From NCBI GenBank assembly GCA_009801085.1, contig VNWV01000001.1:8246001-8310000 (forward strand): a stretch of 64,000 bases of DNA, written 5' to 3'. The translations under genes were made by a program, and so were the position numbers. The notes under the pieces were generated by a model that was not told the origin of the DNA, did no database searches, and was given only the letters and a program-made list of their open reading frames with translations. Below are positions 32,002-43,908 of the stretch, piece after piece; positions within the stretch are counted from its first letter, which is position 1; every line of letters begins with the position of its first letter. Source of the DNA: Lasiodiplodia sp. COLG20 (taxonomy: Eukaryota > Ascomycota > Dothideomycetes > Botryosphaeriales > Botryosphaeriaceae).

Positions 32002-32966
32002 TTTGGTTGAGAGAAGCTTCGGTTGGGAGGAGGTTGCGAGGATGAGCAGCGTCGGGAGGGGCGAGGCGATTTTCCAGGCGGTCTCGGAGAAGGTTGGTTG
32101 GAAGCTTGGACCCGCGAGCGAGGTGGTCTTTGTTGGCTTCTTGCGGCGACGTCAGAGAGAGAGCAGCAGGAGCACCGGGCGACGCGTGGAGGCAGTTGTC
32201 ATCGCGGGCGGCAGCAGGCCTTTAGAGAGGGCGGTGGAGGGGAAAAGGAGGTGTTTGATAAGTATGTCATTTCCGCCGAACGCGGGAGCCTTCATGCGAT
32301 CGACGCCAATTGGGCAGACACCATACCCTGCCGTGACGGCCAAGCCAAGCCCACCGCACGCGTGCCCTTCGCCCCAGCCCTACTCCCGGCAGCGAAGCCA
32401 GCTGAGCAGCACGGGCGGTTGCTGCTGCCGGCGCGCCGACGTCACCGGCGCCGCGGGGCGAGTAGCGTTTTCGTCGCGCTGGAAAAGGGGCGGCCCACGC
32501 ACGTGACGGACGCGGCGAGCATTCCGAGGGCGCGCTCTCGAGCCGGAGTGGCAGGGCGGTGAGAGACGTGGTTGGGGTGAGGTGATGGACGCGGCCTGCG
32601 CGCGTCGGTGGAGGGCGGTGGGCGGGTGCTGCGCTGGAGCCGGGCCTGGGCGGCGGGCGGCGTCGGTCGCAAAATTCCACTCCACTGCTGCCCGCCGTGT
32701 CGCTTGACACGCATCGCGACCGCAACTCTCCAGCCAGGAACACGGCCGCGCCCATCGTTCCCGGCCCCCGCCATCCCTCGTCCAACTCTCCATCGCCGCC
32801 AGCCCCGAGTCCCGCCGCCGCGCACGCCTCGCCCCTCTAGCTCCCGTCGTGACGCGCGCGCCGTCGTCGTCCGAGCTTGTCTGATGGTCCGCTGCAGCTC
32901 CACGTCTCCGCGCTGGCTCCCATCCACCCCTCCGCATACCGCGTCGCTGCGCTCCACCGCGGGGGG
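32002..32966. other. Divergent promoter region
   Basis: 965 bp between the start codons of the coiled-coil gene (-) and the bromodomain gene (+). It is strongly GC-rich, with a CCCC/CGCC-rich leader before 32967 and no clear TATA box, as expected for housekeeping genes. Long open frames on both strands here are a by-product of high GC. Confidence 0.5.
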
Positions 32967-35756
32967 ATGAGTGGCCTCCCAGCCCATTATACGCCGCTCG
33001 AGTCGCTCCTGTTGTTCCAGTCCCTCGCTTGCTATGGCGTAGAAGCTCCCGTCTTCGCCAAGGTTTCCGATCTGCTGCTGCACAACGATGCCGTAAAGAA
33101 CGCTGCGAGCTTCAGCCCCGACCGCCTGACCCCCGATGCCCTGCGCGACCTGTACCTACATCTGCTGAAGGAGGAGATCCGCGATGAGCTCGATCCGAGG
33201 TCCGAGAACGAGCCGCCCGTCCAGAATGGCGACAGTCCGTCGAGGAAGCGCAAAGCACCGAGTCCCAACCCGCCCTCGGTCCAGGAAGCTGCCCAGCACC
33301 AACATCTGCTGCCCCAGTTGATCGCGAAGCTGTACACGCGCTACCGACGCCATGCCATTGACGAGATTCGCGAACACGAGAAGCGCTATGATCACTTCTC
33401 GCGGGAGCTTCGCGCTATTCAAAGCGGCGAGTGGGATGAGCGTTTGCAGCGGGAACACCTGGTCAACGGCGCGAGGGAGGCATCTCGAGCTTCGCCCATT
33501 GCTGGACCTTCACCCGCCGTTGCTCAGCCGACTACGGAAATTGCGCCGCAGGACGCCCAAGGTCCGGTGAAGGCACCTTCTACAGCTCCTCAGGCCAGTC
33601 CACCCGGCAGCAAAGAGCAATCACCTAGCGCTCAGCACGCGCAAGCGCCGCGTCGGTCTTCGGCCAAAATAGAAAGCATCATCAACCATCCGTCTGATTC
33701 TCCTGTCAATGGAAATGCTTCTTCCCCTCATCTGAAGTCGGCCACACAATCTCCGGTTCCTCATCAAGCGCAACCGCAACCTGGGCCTCATCAACAGACC
33801 CCATCGCTTCCGCAGCAACCGCAGCAGCAGCAGCAATCGCAGCAACAGCAACAACAGCAAGCTAGGGCCCCTCCGCAACAACCTCCGCATGGTGGCCAGT
33901 ATCCTTCGCCCTATGGTCCGCCACCTTCTGCATCCGCTGGATCTTCTCAGAGTCCTACGGCCCATAATGTCCCCATAACCTCCCGCCCATCGCAGGGGCC
34001 GCCTGTAATCCTGCCTCCGCCTGCAAATATGCAGAACATGCAGTATCCACCCCCGCCATTACAGGTACCCTCAATGCAAGAAGGAAGTGGGCCTTACAAT
34101 CGGCCTCCATCAGGCTCTCCACATCAGCATGCGAGGCCGTTCCCACCTGGTCCTCCACCCGGCCCACCACCGCATTCACCAAATGCTCACCATCCGCCAC
34201 ACGTGCAGCAGCCCGGCTTTTACCCTCAATACCCTGGACAGCATCCCTATCCGCACCCGCAGCCCATGTATCACCAACCCGTTCAGCATCCTCCGATGCC
34301 GCCAAGGGGAGGCGGTGGTGTGATTTTGGAGCCCTTCCAAGTCATGGCGCAAGATCCGGTCCAAGCTCACAAGGCACAGGAAAGACAGATGCGAGCGCAA
34401 GCGCAAGCACAAGCGCAAGCAGCCCGTCCGTCATCCGCTCGCCCCCAGCCATCGCCGAGGAACGCAGCTGCAACTCCTGCTAGAACTCAACAAGTGCCTC
34501 AATTCCACCCGTCTCCAAGCCAGCATCCGCTTTATCCGCACCCGAGCACTACTCTTCCCATGCGCAGGCCGACTGTCTTGCACGTGAACACGCGCTTCGG
34601 TTCTTGGAAGCAACCTATGCCACAGAACAACCCTGTTCAAGATTTGAATCCACCTCCGATCAGTCCTATTTCGCCCGAAAGGTCCCCAGAACTACCGTCT
34701 AGCGCTCCGCCGAGCTCTGCTTCAAAGTCGAAGCGAGCTGTCAAGTCCAAGGAGATGCCAGCACCCGATGCAGCTGAGACTCCGAAACCTGGCAAGGGCT
34801 CCCGAAAGGGCGCAAGGAAGGCACGGGGGACGAGCGTGGCATCTTCTGCTGTGACTGGGTCTGTTCGTGGAAGAACCAGGAGTCAATCGGTTGCCTCGCA
34901 TGCAGATGAGGCTGCTCCAGATGTCAAGGCAGAACCGAGCACACCGGCGGAGACGATGGAATCCGATGTGCAGTCCACCACAGAAACCCCAACATCTGGA
35001 GGTCGACGTACGCGTCGAAGGGCGGGGACACTGCAATCGGTTTTGGAGCAAACCCAAACGGCGAACAACAAACGCAAACGCGACCAACGCGAAGAATCCG
35101 AAACAGCGGAACCGGACGTCCCCGATATCGACATAGACATTGGTACTCCCGGCCCGCCTACCTTTGTCATCGCGAGTCGCAACTTCGGGCGAATGAGCGT
35201 GCCGGTTATGAACGACATCACCTCACACAAGCATGCTAGTCTCTTTTCAAACCCAGTCAAGCCCAAGGATGCCGAAGGGTACTACGACATCATCCGCCGT
35301 CCCCAGGACCTCAAATCCATCCGCACCGCCATTACCAATGGTTCGCGCGCCGTTGCCGCCGCAACACAATCAACCGCCGACACACCTTCAGCAAACTCTC
35401 CTGGTGGCGCTCCAGCAACGCCCACTCAGATGCCCAGCACAAGCACGCATATCACACTGCCAATTTCGGAAGAGCTCGTTCCACCGCGGGGCATTGTCAA
35501 CTCTGCGCAGCTGGAGAAGGAACTGATGCGTATGTTCGCAAACGCGGTCATGTTCAACAGCGGCGAGGACGGAGTCGTGCGGGATGCGGTCGAGATGGCG
35601 AAGGATGTCGAGGCCAGCGTGGCTAATTGGCGCACGGCGGAGCGGACGAGCGTGTACGAAGCGACAAGCAACGCTGCTGCTAGCGGTGCTGGCGGTGGTG
35701 GTACGCCGGCGGATGGCGATGTTGATGACGGCGGCGGGAAGCGGAGGAAGGCTTAA
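32967..35756 (+). CDS. Bromodomain protein (BRD8/Bdc1-like, possible NuA4 subunit)
   Basis: One uninterrupted frame of 929 residues. ATG 32967 is used because upstream in-frame initiators are non-ATG. The N-terminus (YTPLESLLLFQSLACYGVEA, then a helical region to about 190 with LLPQLIAKLYTRYRRHAIDE) resembles the N-terminal module of fungal BRD8/Bdc1-like proteins. A long disordered middle holds a poly-Q tract (about 280-315), Pro-rich stretches and an AQAQ repeat (about 475). A basic KR region precedes the C-terminal bromodomain (about 740-895): SLFSNPVKPKDAEGYYDIIR, RPQDLKSIRTAI, then ELMRMFANAVMFNSGEDGVV. The acetyl-lysine-binding Asn is kept in MFN. Low-complexity sequence is inserted inside the bromodomain (see findings). 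BRD8 and Bdc1 belong to TIP60/NuA4 acetyltransferase; assignment to that complex is inference. Confidence 0.9.
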   Translation: MSGLPAHYTPLESLLLFQSLACYGVEAPVFAKVSDLLLHNDAVKNAASFSPDRLTPDALRDLYLHLLKEEIRDELDPRSENEPPVQNGDSPSRKRKAPSPNPPSVQEAAQHQHLLPQLIAKLYTRYRRHAIDEIREHEKRYDHFSRELRAIQSGEWDERLQREHLVNGAREASRASPIAGPSPAVAQPTTEIAPQDAQGPVKAPSTAPQASPPGSKEQSPSAQHAQAPRRSSAKIESIINHPSDSPVNGNASSPHLKSATQSPVPHQAQPQPGPHQQTPSLPQQPQQQQQSQQQQQQQARAPPQQPPHGGQYPSPYGPPPSASAGSSQSPTAHNVPITSRPSQGPPVILPPPANMQNMQYPPPPLQVPSMQEGSGPYNRPPSGSPHQHARPFPPGPPPGPPPHSPNAHHPPHVQQPGFYPQYPGQHPYPHPQPMYHQPVQHPPMPPRGGGGVILEPFQVMAQDPVQAHKAQERQMRAQAQAQAQAARPSSARPQPSPRNAAATPARTQQVPQFHPSPSQHPLYPHPSTTLPMRRPTVLHVNTRFGSWKQPMPQNNPVQDLNPPPISPISPERSPELPSSAPPSSASKSKRAVKSKEMPAPDAAETPKPGKGSRKGARKARGTSVASSAVTGSVRGRTRSQSVASHADEAAPDVKAEPSTPAETMESDVQSTTETPTSGGRRTRRRAGTLQSVLEQTQTANNKRKRDQREESETAEPDVPDIDIDIGTPGPPTFVIASRNFGRMSVPVMNDITSHKHASLFSNPVKPKDAEGYYDIIRRPQDLKSIRTAITNGSRAVAAATQSTADTPSANSPGGAPATPTQMPSTSTHITLPISEELVPPRGIVNSAQLEKELMRMFANAVMFNSGEDGVVRDAVEMAKDVEASVANWRTAERTSVYEATSNAAASGAGGGGTPADGDVDDGGGKRRKA
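33803..33862 (+). repeat. CAG/CAA repeat coding poly-Q
   Basis: An imperfect run of CAG and CAA codons inside the bromodomain gene, encoding about 17 Gln broken by single Pro and Ser residues. Mixed codons should make it more stable than a pure CAG tract. Confidence 0.85.
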
Positions 35757-38700
35757 TTCGAGAAGCTTATGGATGGGTGGGGATAAGAATATGGAATTAG
35801 TTAGCGGCCATGAGCAGTAAGGCGGTTGTAATGATATACATGATTGAGCGCGGGCATTTCATTGCCTGCTCAGCACCCTTTTCTCAAGCGAAATTCGTGT
35901 TTGTTTTGCTACTTTGGTGATGTGTGAGGTTCGAGAGGCTGTCGATGAATTATCATGATTTGCCTTTCCAGGAGCTTCTGTGCATAGCGACGAACCCAAC
36001 GCTAGAGCAAGAGGTAATAAGAAGAACCTCCTCTTGACTTGAGATCACCTGCCCAATGATCATTTAGCATCTGTCTCGGGTGATGTAAGAGACTCATGTG
36101 CATGAGATTCCACTGGAGGCACGCGTGACTATCGGCACTGCAGGCTCTACAGCTGACTCTGACGACATAAACGGTAAGACACGCCCTTCATAAGTGCAGA
36201 TCATGGATGATTCTTCGTCATTGCCTCGCCAACCAGCTGAAAATGTTCTATGGGCTGGACACAACACGTTCAGAAACCACTGTGCCCTGCGTCCTGCGTA
36301 TTCTTCATTTCCTGTCACGCGAGCTCCTGGACGGGACACTCTTGTCATTTGCACATCTGGAGATGGCTTGCGAGAGTTCTTCCTTTACCAGTCCTGTGTG
36401 TGTTCAACATCAGTTGGTATTGCTGGTTGATAGCATTTTCTAATAATGCAGCGAGGTGAAGTGAAATAGGTGGGGAGTGTTCAAAATCCAGCTAAGACGG
36501 AAAGCACAACGTGCGGTGCTATTGCAGCGAGAAACAAAGACGGACACAAGTAGCTTTGAACTTCCGCTCGTTCAAGTGTAACAAACGAGGTAATGTGCCG
36601 TTGGTGAAAAGGCTGGCTGTGCTCAAAGTGGGTTTCAAGCACTTGTGGCGCAGACGTCTGGAATAGCGCGTGGAATGTTCAATGCCGTTATGGCCAGGCC
36701 TCACAGTCATGAGATGACGTAAATGAGGTACACAGATGATATTTCGGTGGCTACAGGTGAACCGTGATCCTAGGTTTCAGTGTATCAGCAGTGCGAGCCC
36801 TCTAACATCATGTTAGAGGGCTCGCACAAATCCAAGCTTTAAAATACCCTAACTTGAATATAAGATTGAGGACTTGCTCTCTTTTACCTTCCCAGCAACA
36901 GAGCCAGCGCTTCAATGGTGACTGAAGAGGTTTCAACTGGCATGGCTCGGCTTTTTGTTTGTCTTTTGAGTCAGTCTTGCGCTGATGATGCAATATTCTG
37001 GGTCCAATGTATACAATGAAGCACCAAGCTTTGATGATGCTGTGTCACTGTTTTCGAACGTGATGTACCCCATGAAAAATGATATTTTAGGCTTCCTACA
37101 GATTTTGAAATCGATGTTTATCATGTCTTCCTAGATTTCTACTCGGATAGTCCAAGAGAGTACAGTACTAAGCTAAGCCGGGGGCTTATTGGTCTACTTG
37201 AAGGGCCGCTGTATGCATTACTCTTCAATATTCGTAATGAGTAACTATCTTATGCAGATTGCTACGGCACAGACTTGGAGACAAGATGATGGATTGATGG
37301 TTGTTGGATCGACTGGGTTGATCGGACTGTAAGACAGATGGTACTTGGAAAGCAAACTCGTTGGCGAAGGGTTAGACCCGGAGTTGTCTAATGCTGGCAA
37401 CTGTCATAACGAGCCAAATTGTTTCCTAGTCCTGATTAACACTATAGCTAGCCATTGGTGGTAACTGATGTGAGCAGAACATATAAAGAGATGCAGAAGA
37501 GTCAAACCGGCTTATGCACCGCGGCGGTATGCATATTGCTAGTAAAAGCTTCGGTTCGGTACGTATCTCCGAGCTTTGTCGGGGAACTAGAGCCCAGTGG
37601 CATCAATGACAGTTCGTATTCTTATGCTTGCAGATGGAGAGTCTGGGAAGCTACCAGTCAAGTTTTCTATTCCGTCTTGTTCCACACTCTTCATTATGGA
37701 AGGTTGAGGCTTAAAAGCATAAGCTTAAAGAGCAAAATATCGTAAGAACCAAAGGCTTAAAAGCAGTAAAGCATAAAGAAGACAAGCCTTACTTCCGAAG
37801 AAACTTAAATTCCGCGATGAAGAGCTTCAGAAACTTTGGTAATAATACTCAAGGACTAAGTGTAATCAATGGAAATTCAAACTATTTGAGGGAAAACACA
37901 GCAGGTCGATGCCAGCTCGTCCAAACAAGGTGTCCGTGGCGTTACGCCATATTTCATCTTGGATATTCACGAACTGATTGTCATAAAGGTTGCTTGCTGC
38001 TATTAGAATTCAAAAATCCACTCTAAAATCAATACACTAGTGAATTATAATTTATGTCTAGTTTATCTTATTAGCTTATTTAAGCTTAAGCATACGTAAT
38101 TAGTGCATGCTATTATTTTGTCTGTCACCACCAATTGCATAGTATGTAAATGTGTGGAATGTGGAGGAAGTCCCCATCTAAAATCCTTATAATTGTAGGT
38201 CGGCACCGTTCAAGAAAAGCCCTAAAACAAGAATGCTGGATAAGCCCTCCAAACCACACCATTTAAGAAGAATATGCTGGCAAGATGAAGTTGAAGGTCT
38301 CTGCAGACGCTTTCATCATATCTGTATTCAAGCAACTCTGTTAGCCCCGGAATCTCTCCTGCATATGCGCAACTGCTGCAAGCGGTTAATGCTCCTGATA
38401 CAACCCAGCAGAAAACGGCGAGATCCAATCAAAACCCCAGGAGATTTATAAGCGATCTCACCCGTAACTCCATGCATGCGTCCGAAAGTGGAATCTAACC
38501 TCCAACACCAGAGAACAGCGTAGTAGGACCGAGTACGCCATAATTCTCCACGGCCCCATGTTCGGCTGTGCTGTGCCACACGCCACAATCGTCCCGATTC
38601 CCACTCACGGAAGGCAGACGGCTCCATCGAGAGGAAAAAGCAATGAAGGTCGACCAGAATCAAAGCACGCCGTTGCCCCTCCTCACCTGATACGGGATAT

Positions 38701-41700
38701 CCGCCCCGCGTCACCCCCACCCTACCCCTGACGACCGATGGCGTTCTTTCAACACCCCCCATCCCATGCTCTTTCTCCTTGCCCATCCGGGCCTCCTACC
38801 CTCAATGCCACCAGGCCGGGTCCAGCCGCCAAGAAAAAATGTCTCAGGCCCTTATCTCGAATGTAACGTCCGCGCTCCCGGTCTTGGAGGAAGAAGGATC
38901 ATTATGTATGAGCATGGCGTGAACGCATCCGAACGTTCGGTAAATTCGGAAAAGAGGGGAGGCGGTTGGGCCGTTTCCCCCCTGGGCCAACGCCCACAAA
39001 GGAGCTCGAGCCAGCCTCTGGACAGGACCGCAAAACCCAACACTCGCTTTTGCCTTCCCCTCCTTCCCGTTCCCTAAGCCATGCCCTCGGTTCCGTTCTT
39101 CTCCTTTGTCTCGGAATTCGTGATTGCTTTGCAATTCGCAAGACGAGGTTTTGGAAAAGGGATTTTGATGCCCCTGGTGCCGCGGCGATGCCCCTCGCTG
39201 ATGTTACACCACATTAGCCGGGGAGGCCTTGTTATGCCCGGGGGTGTTCTTGTCGCTCGATGGACTGCAGCAACGGCTGCATCGGCGGCAGCCGTGGTGG
39301 AGACCGTTGATTGTGGCTGCCTGCAGGACTTGCTCTCTCTGGAAGTGAAAAACTTCTAAGGCACTGCTTTAGTGCCCCCCACTGTGCTTCCTGATGGTTG
39401 CCTACGAGCTAAATCAAAGCGATTCGGAGCATCAAGCTCAAGCACTACACCATCATTGTCGAAACTTCTCCAACTCTGTGCCTGCAGAAGTTTGAGTGCC
39501 GCATGCTTCTCAATAGTTCGTAGACGTGCAGTGAGGTGATGGTGCAGTGTCCTGTTTTGGACGCCCGCGTCCTTCCAAACCGGCAAGGGACATTCAAACT
39601 GCCAAGCGAAACAATGCCACCACGCATTTTGATGCCTGCATTTCCGCCCTGCGATAGATTGGAGTGGATCTCTGCGAGACATGGAGGATGCAAGAAAGTT
39701 AAACGTGAAGTACCGGACGCGCCTCCGAAATTTTAACGTAAGGGCGACCAGATTGATGGCGGCGAGCGCCGGATAGCTTGTCTCACTTTACGAGTAATGA
39801 TGCAGCTCTTTTTCTCATCTTCATTCCCACCCTCGATCTCTAAATTACTTGCTATGCCCCGATCCCGCGCACGGGAGCGCAGTGTCAGATTGTCTTACCC
39901 GCCAGAGGTCCAGTGAATAAAGGCCCGATACCATCTTGCCGTCACAACATGCGCCGGTTTCCCCGCTCTTCTTTCTACTGCTAGGCTATGGTTGGTATTA
40001 CACGTCTATCTCTCAAAAAGACCCTTCCTGCGTCGCGGGACAGAAGAGGATTTGCACGCCAACTCAGAAGCACGGACGGCATTAACGCGGTTCAAGGCAG
40101 TCATAACACGGCACACGGTTCGACTAAGCCCCACAATAATTCCCACGCCGCCCCATCGGCGAGAAAAACTCGAATCCTGGCGGTGGGAAATCGGTGACGG
40201 GGAACACGCGGAAGGGACCTTCCGAGTAAATCCGCTAAACCGTGCTGAGCAAAGGATGTGCGTTCGGGTGCTCCCCTTTTGGGTTCAAGCAGCAGCCAAG
40301 TGGAGTAGGGGCAGGCGAACGTGTTGCACAGTGGACGAACCTCGGCGGAGCAGGAATGGGTCTGGTGAGAAGGGAAAAGGCCCGGAGTCAATCCAGAGAA
40401 GCGGTGATGATAGGAGCGGTCGAGGAGGACGAGGCAGGAAAAAGATCGCATGAAAGGCACTTCTCGGCAGTTGTCTTCGGCTTCCGCGTGATGCAAATCG
40501 GTTGTATCAGGTGAAGACGGTGTTGGAAAGAATCAGCACGGCGTTATTTTGCACCTTCATGGCGTATTGGTGGGTGAAAAAGCGACTTGTTGTGGGGTTG
40601 GCGGAAAGGCGTTCACTGTGTCATTGAACACGACCCCGCGCGCGACCATTTCCGAAAACTGCCTCTCTTGAAGTGGCTGTGCTACTAGTACTCAGAATCA
40701 GCTTATGCAACACTACAGCATAGCAAATTGACAGAATTGGGCAGCTGAAGGGTTGATGGAGCCGCAAACGTACGGCAGTGTCAACAAGTCCAACACTAGA
40801 CGAATGCTGCAGTTCGCTAATCGCGTTGTAATATTAAGTGAATCTACGTCGTAACTACCAAGCCCCCGTTCCCGCATGTTGCCGGCGTCCCGCAACCCGC
40901 AACCCCGATCCGATGCGGCCGCCCGTCTTCCGTCACCGGCTAGCAATGCACGGATGAAAGGCCCCTCTACCGTCGGTCTCTGCCGAAAGGCACGGACGTA
41001 GGAGTGGACGGAGGTGTTGGCACTGGGGTATTGAAGAAGAGGGTATTGCACTCAGCAATTGAAAGTGTTGGGGGGCACACAACTGACTCAATGGTCCAAA
41101 GCTCTAGGGCATGAAGTTGCGCCCTAGCAAACCATTTCCGCTTCTCCACCAAATTAGGCATTGCCTTAATTGGTGCGGTGCAACATGAGGGGAACCGCGC
41201 CAGGGCCAAGGAGTCGGGTAGCGAGAGGGGAATTCCTCCGTGGGCAGTGCACAATGACCATCCCCTTCAAAGCCAAAGATAGACACAGTGCCATGTCCCA
41301 GGGATGAGGCATTTGTGTTGCCGAAGTCTGAGGACGCGATTCGGTTCGAGATACGCGAGGGTAGTACGCAAAAAGAAAGGTGCGCACATGTTGGCAGGGA
41401 ACATGCTTCTTGGTTGGGTAAGTGACTGAGCGCCATCCTTCGGGCAGCGAGGCTACGGCTGGCAATAAACGACGAGACCAGGAACCCGGAATGCCATGCA
41501 ACGCAGGCACCAAGGGCAAGCAACAATTTCAGGCTCCGATGCAACATGATTAAAATGAGGGCTTACGGTGACTGCACCTACTAACGAAAAATCGAGGTGT
41601 AAGTTGAACCTATTTTTTAGCGCCGACAACTTGATTTACTTAAGCATAAGAAATTCGTAAATTCCCCATCCGCAGCATTTCTCTTTAACGCTCTATATCG

Positions 41701-43908
41701 TGGCACTTGGCAGACATGTCTCATAAAATGGCGCCTATTGAAGGGAGATGATGAACGTCGGACTGTGCCGCAGCGGTCTGCACTGCGCCGAAGATGGTCT
41801 CCACAGCGGCTGGCAAGGTGATATCAGGACCTGCAAAGGAAGGGCGTTAGTAGCCATACGGACAACGGTAAGCTCCGCAATGCTTCTTTCGTTCCAACCT
41901 CGGCGCCGAATGAGGCAACGCAACGGTCGAACCCCTTAACCTCCTCGCTCATCGAGCTGTGCGCACAACTGCAGCAGCAGTAGTCCCTTCCGTAAAGCCA
42001 CCAGAACCCCGACCTCCGAAAAAGTCCCTAGACCAGCCCTCAGCGACGCGGCAAGGCTGATCAGCTCGATCGGCCAATCGCAGATACTTCTCCGTCCGCG
42101 CAGGCTCTCTTCCTCGACGTTCAAATCGCCTCCTCCCCCTCTCATCGGCCGCGATGATGTTGGTTTTGGGTATGTGGCGCTACAGGCGCACCAAGAAAAC
42201 AAGAATTGCGCCCTGTTTCGCGGCCCGTCTTCGCGAAACCTTCTGGCCTTTCCATCACCATTCCATCACTTTTCCGTGCATTTTCTTCGGGCCTTCCATC
42301 TTTTCCATCAGCGCCCCCCTCCCATCCTTCGTGGGCTTCCATCCGCCCTTCCACTGATCCTTCCCGTCCCCACTTTCGTTGTCGCTAGCGTTCCAGCGCC
42401 ACCGCGGCCAGCAGCAACCATACAAAAAACCGCAATCCGCCGTGCCGTCCGCCCTGCCCTATCAGCACCGTGAAAAATTCAGACGGCGCCATGCACCGAA
42501 GGATTGTCGAAGGATGATCGAAGAAGCTTAAACAGTCATCCCGTCTCTTACCGTCTGCAACCCCTCTTTTCCCATCATCTAGTGTCTCTCTAGCTGAGCA
42601 GTCACACGCACAATCGTTCCATGTGACTACACTCCTGATCCGTCGATCTTGGGAAAAAGAAGAGAAAGGAGAGGAAGGGAAAAGGAGAGGGGATAGCGAG
42701 GCGAAGAGTGGTTAGCCAATATTTTGCCGCTGCCACGCCTGCCAAACGTCAAAGTTCGGCGCCACTGACGCGGTATACCTCCTGAGAGAATCGGAGTAGA
42801 ACGCAGCCAGAAGAACTCTATGACGACGTTCAGCGTTCACACAATCCATGGACGTGGAGCCAGGCTAACGTACACACAAATCATGCAGTCTTTTTTCCTT
42901 TTTTCCCCCGCTTCATTCTCCAGCCTATGTGCCACGTAAACTGTTTAGAGCGTTCTTCATCAACTTCGGAAAAGGGCGCTTTACCACTCCGCCCAGCTCT
43001 CGCGTTCACGCCCAATTTCTCGCCACAACTAGAGGCGCGTAGATAGTGTACACAACAATAAAAAGACCCAATGTTATCCCACCTTCCCTCTCAGCGCTAT
43101 GACCAACCAAACTGGAAATATACAAGATGAGAGAAAAGTGAAGAAGAAAAGATAACCCAAGAAATTGGGTAGGGGTATTTTTTTTGTCTTCGATATTGAA
43201 AAGATAGGAAATAGGGAAAATAAAATGAACACGGAAGTGAGACCGAGGTATAAGATGAGACAAGAAACGGAGACAGATGCATGAGACCCAAAATCAATCT
43301 CTGCCGAGATCTTTCCCTTGCTCCAGTATTGGTATGACCGTGACAAAAAGTAATATCAACGCTCAGAAGAAAAGGAGGAGCACAACAAACCGAGAACAAA
43401 AGTCAGTCAACGCTCAGATGATGTGAAGCAGCGGAAAAAAACAAAAGACCACCCGCGGAAAACGAGGAAACACTCGGATGCTCATCTCTCAAACGATCAA
43501 CAGACGACCCACCTCCCCCCCTTCCAACCCATCTGATCGCCGACCGGCCCCCGCTCAGACGCCACCTGCCTCTCGGATGAGGGAACAGAAATGATGAAAA
43601 TTCGAGACCATCCATGCCATGCCATGCTAGAAACGACAAAGGAGATGAATAGATGGTATGACGGTATGCGGTGGTACATGTAGTGGTGTGTGGCATATCG
43701 AAATGCGATGATTATGACGTTCTCCTTTCTTTCCCAGCTCCATGAGATGGGTATCCCAATGTTTTGTGACAAAACGCCCGTATATGGTAGATCGAGTGCA
43801 GCAAATGCCGCCTTGGCCCTCCTCCTGGCAATATGATAAAGAAAATTTTGTTTCCACTCTTTTGGTCCATCTTCACAGTCCCTCGACGCAGTCTGTTTCT
43901 CGCCGCGC
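35757..43908. other. Gene-poor stretch of ~8 kb
   Basis: I see no gene I can support. The part at 36.8-38.2 kb is AT-rich with short recurring GGCTTAAAAGCA/TTAAGCATA words (near 37708, 37752, 38083) and a perfect palindrome at 36791-36827. From 38.5 to 42.5 kb composition is mixed and the open frames (for example minus 41104-41547, which starts with a signal-like hydrophobic segment) lack domains. A purine-rich AG tract lies at 42657-42710. The last part is the 3' flank of the RasGEF gene. Confidence 0.5.
36791..36827. repeat. Perfect 37-bp palindrome
   Basis: Two 18-bp arms, GTGCGAGCCCTCTAACAT and its exact reverse complement, are separated by a single C. There is no mismatch. It lies in AT-rich, gene-free DNA while the arms themselves are about 56% GC. 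Confidence 0.95.

Noticed and set aside
41104..41547. 147-codon minus frame starting with a signal-like hydrophobic segment
   Set aside because: Considered as a secreted effector, but the remainder has no Cys pattern, no domain and ordinary non-coding composition; too weak to call.
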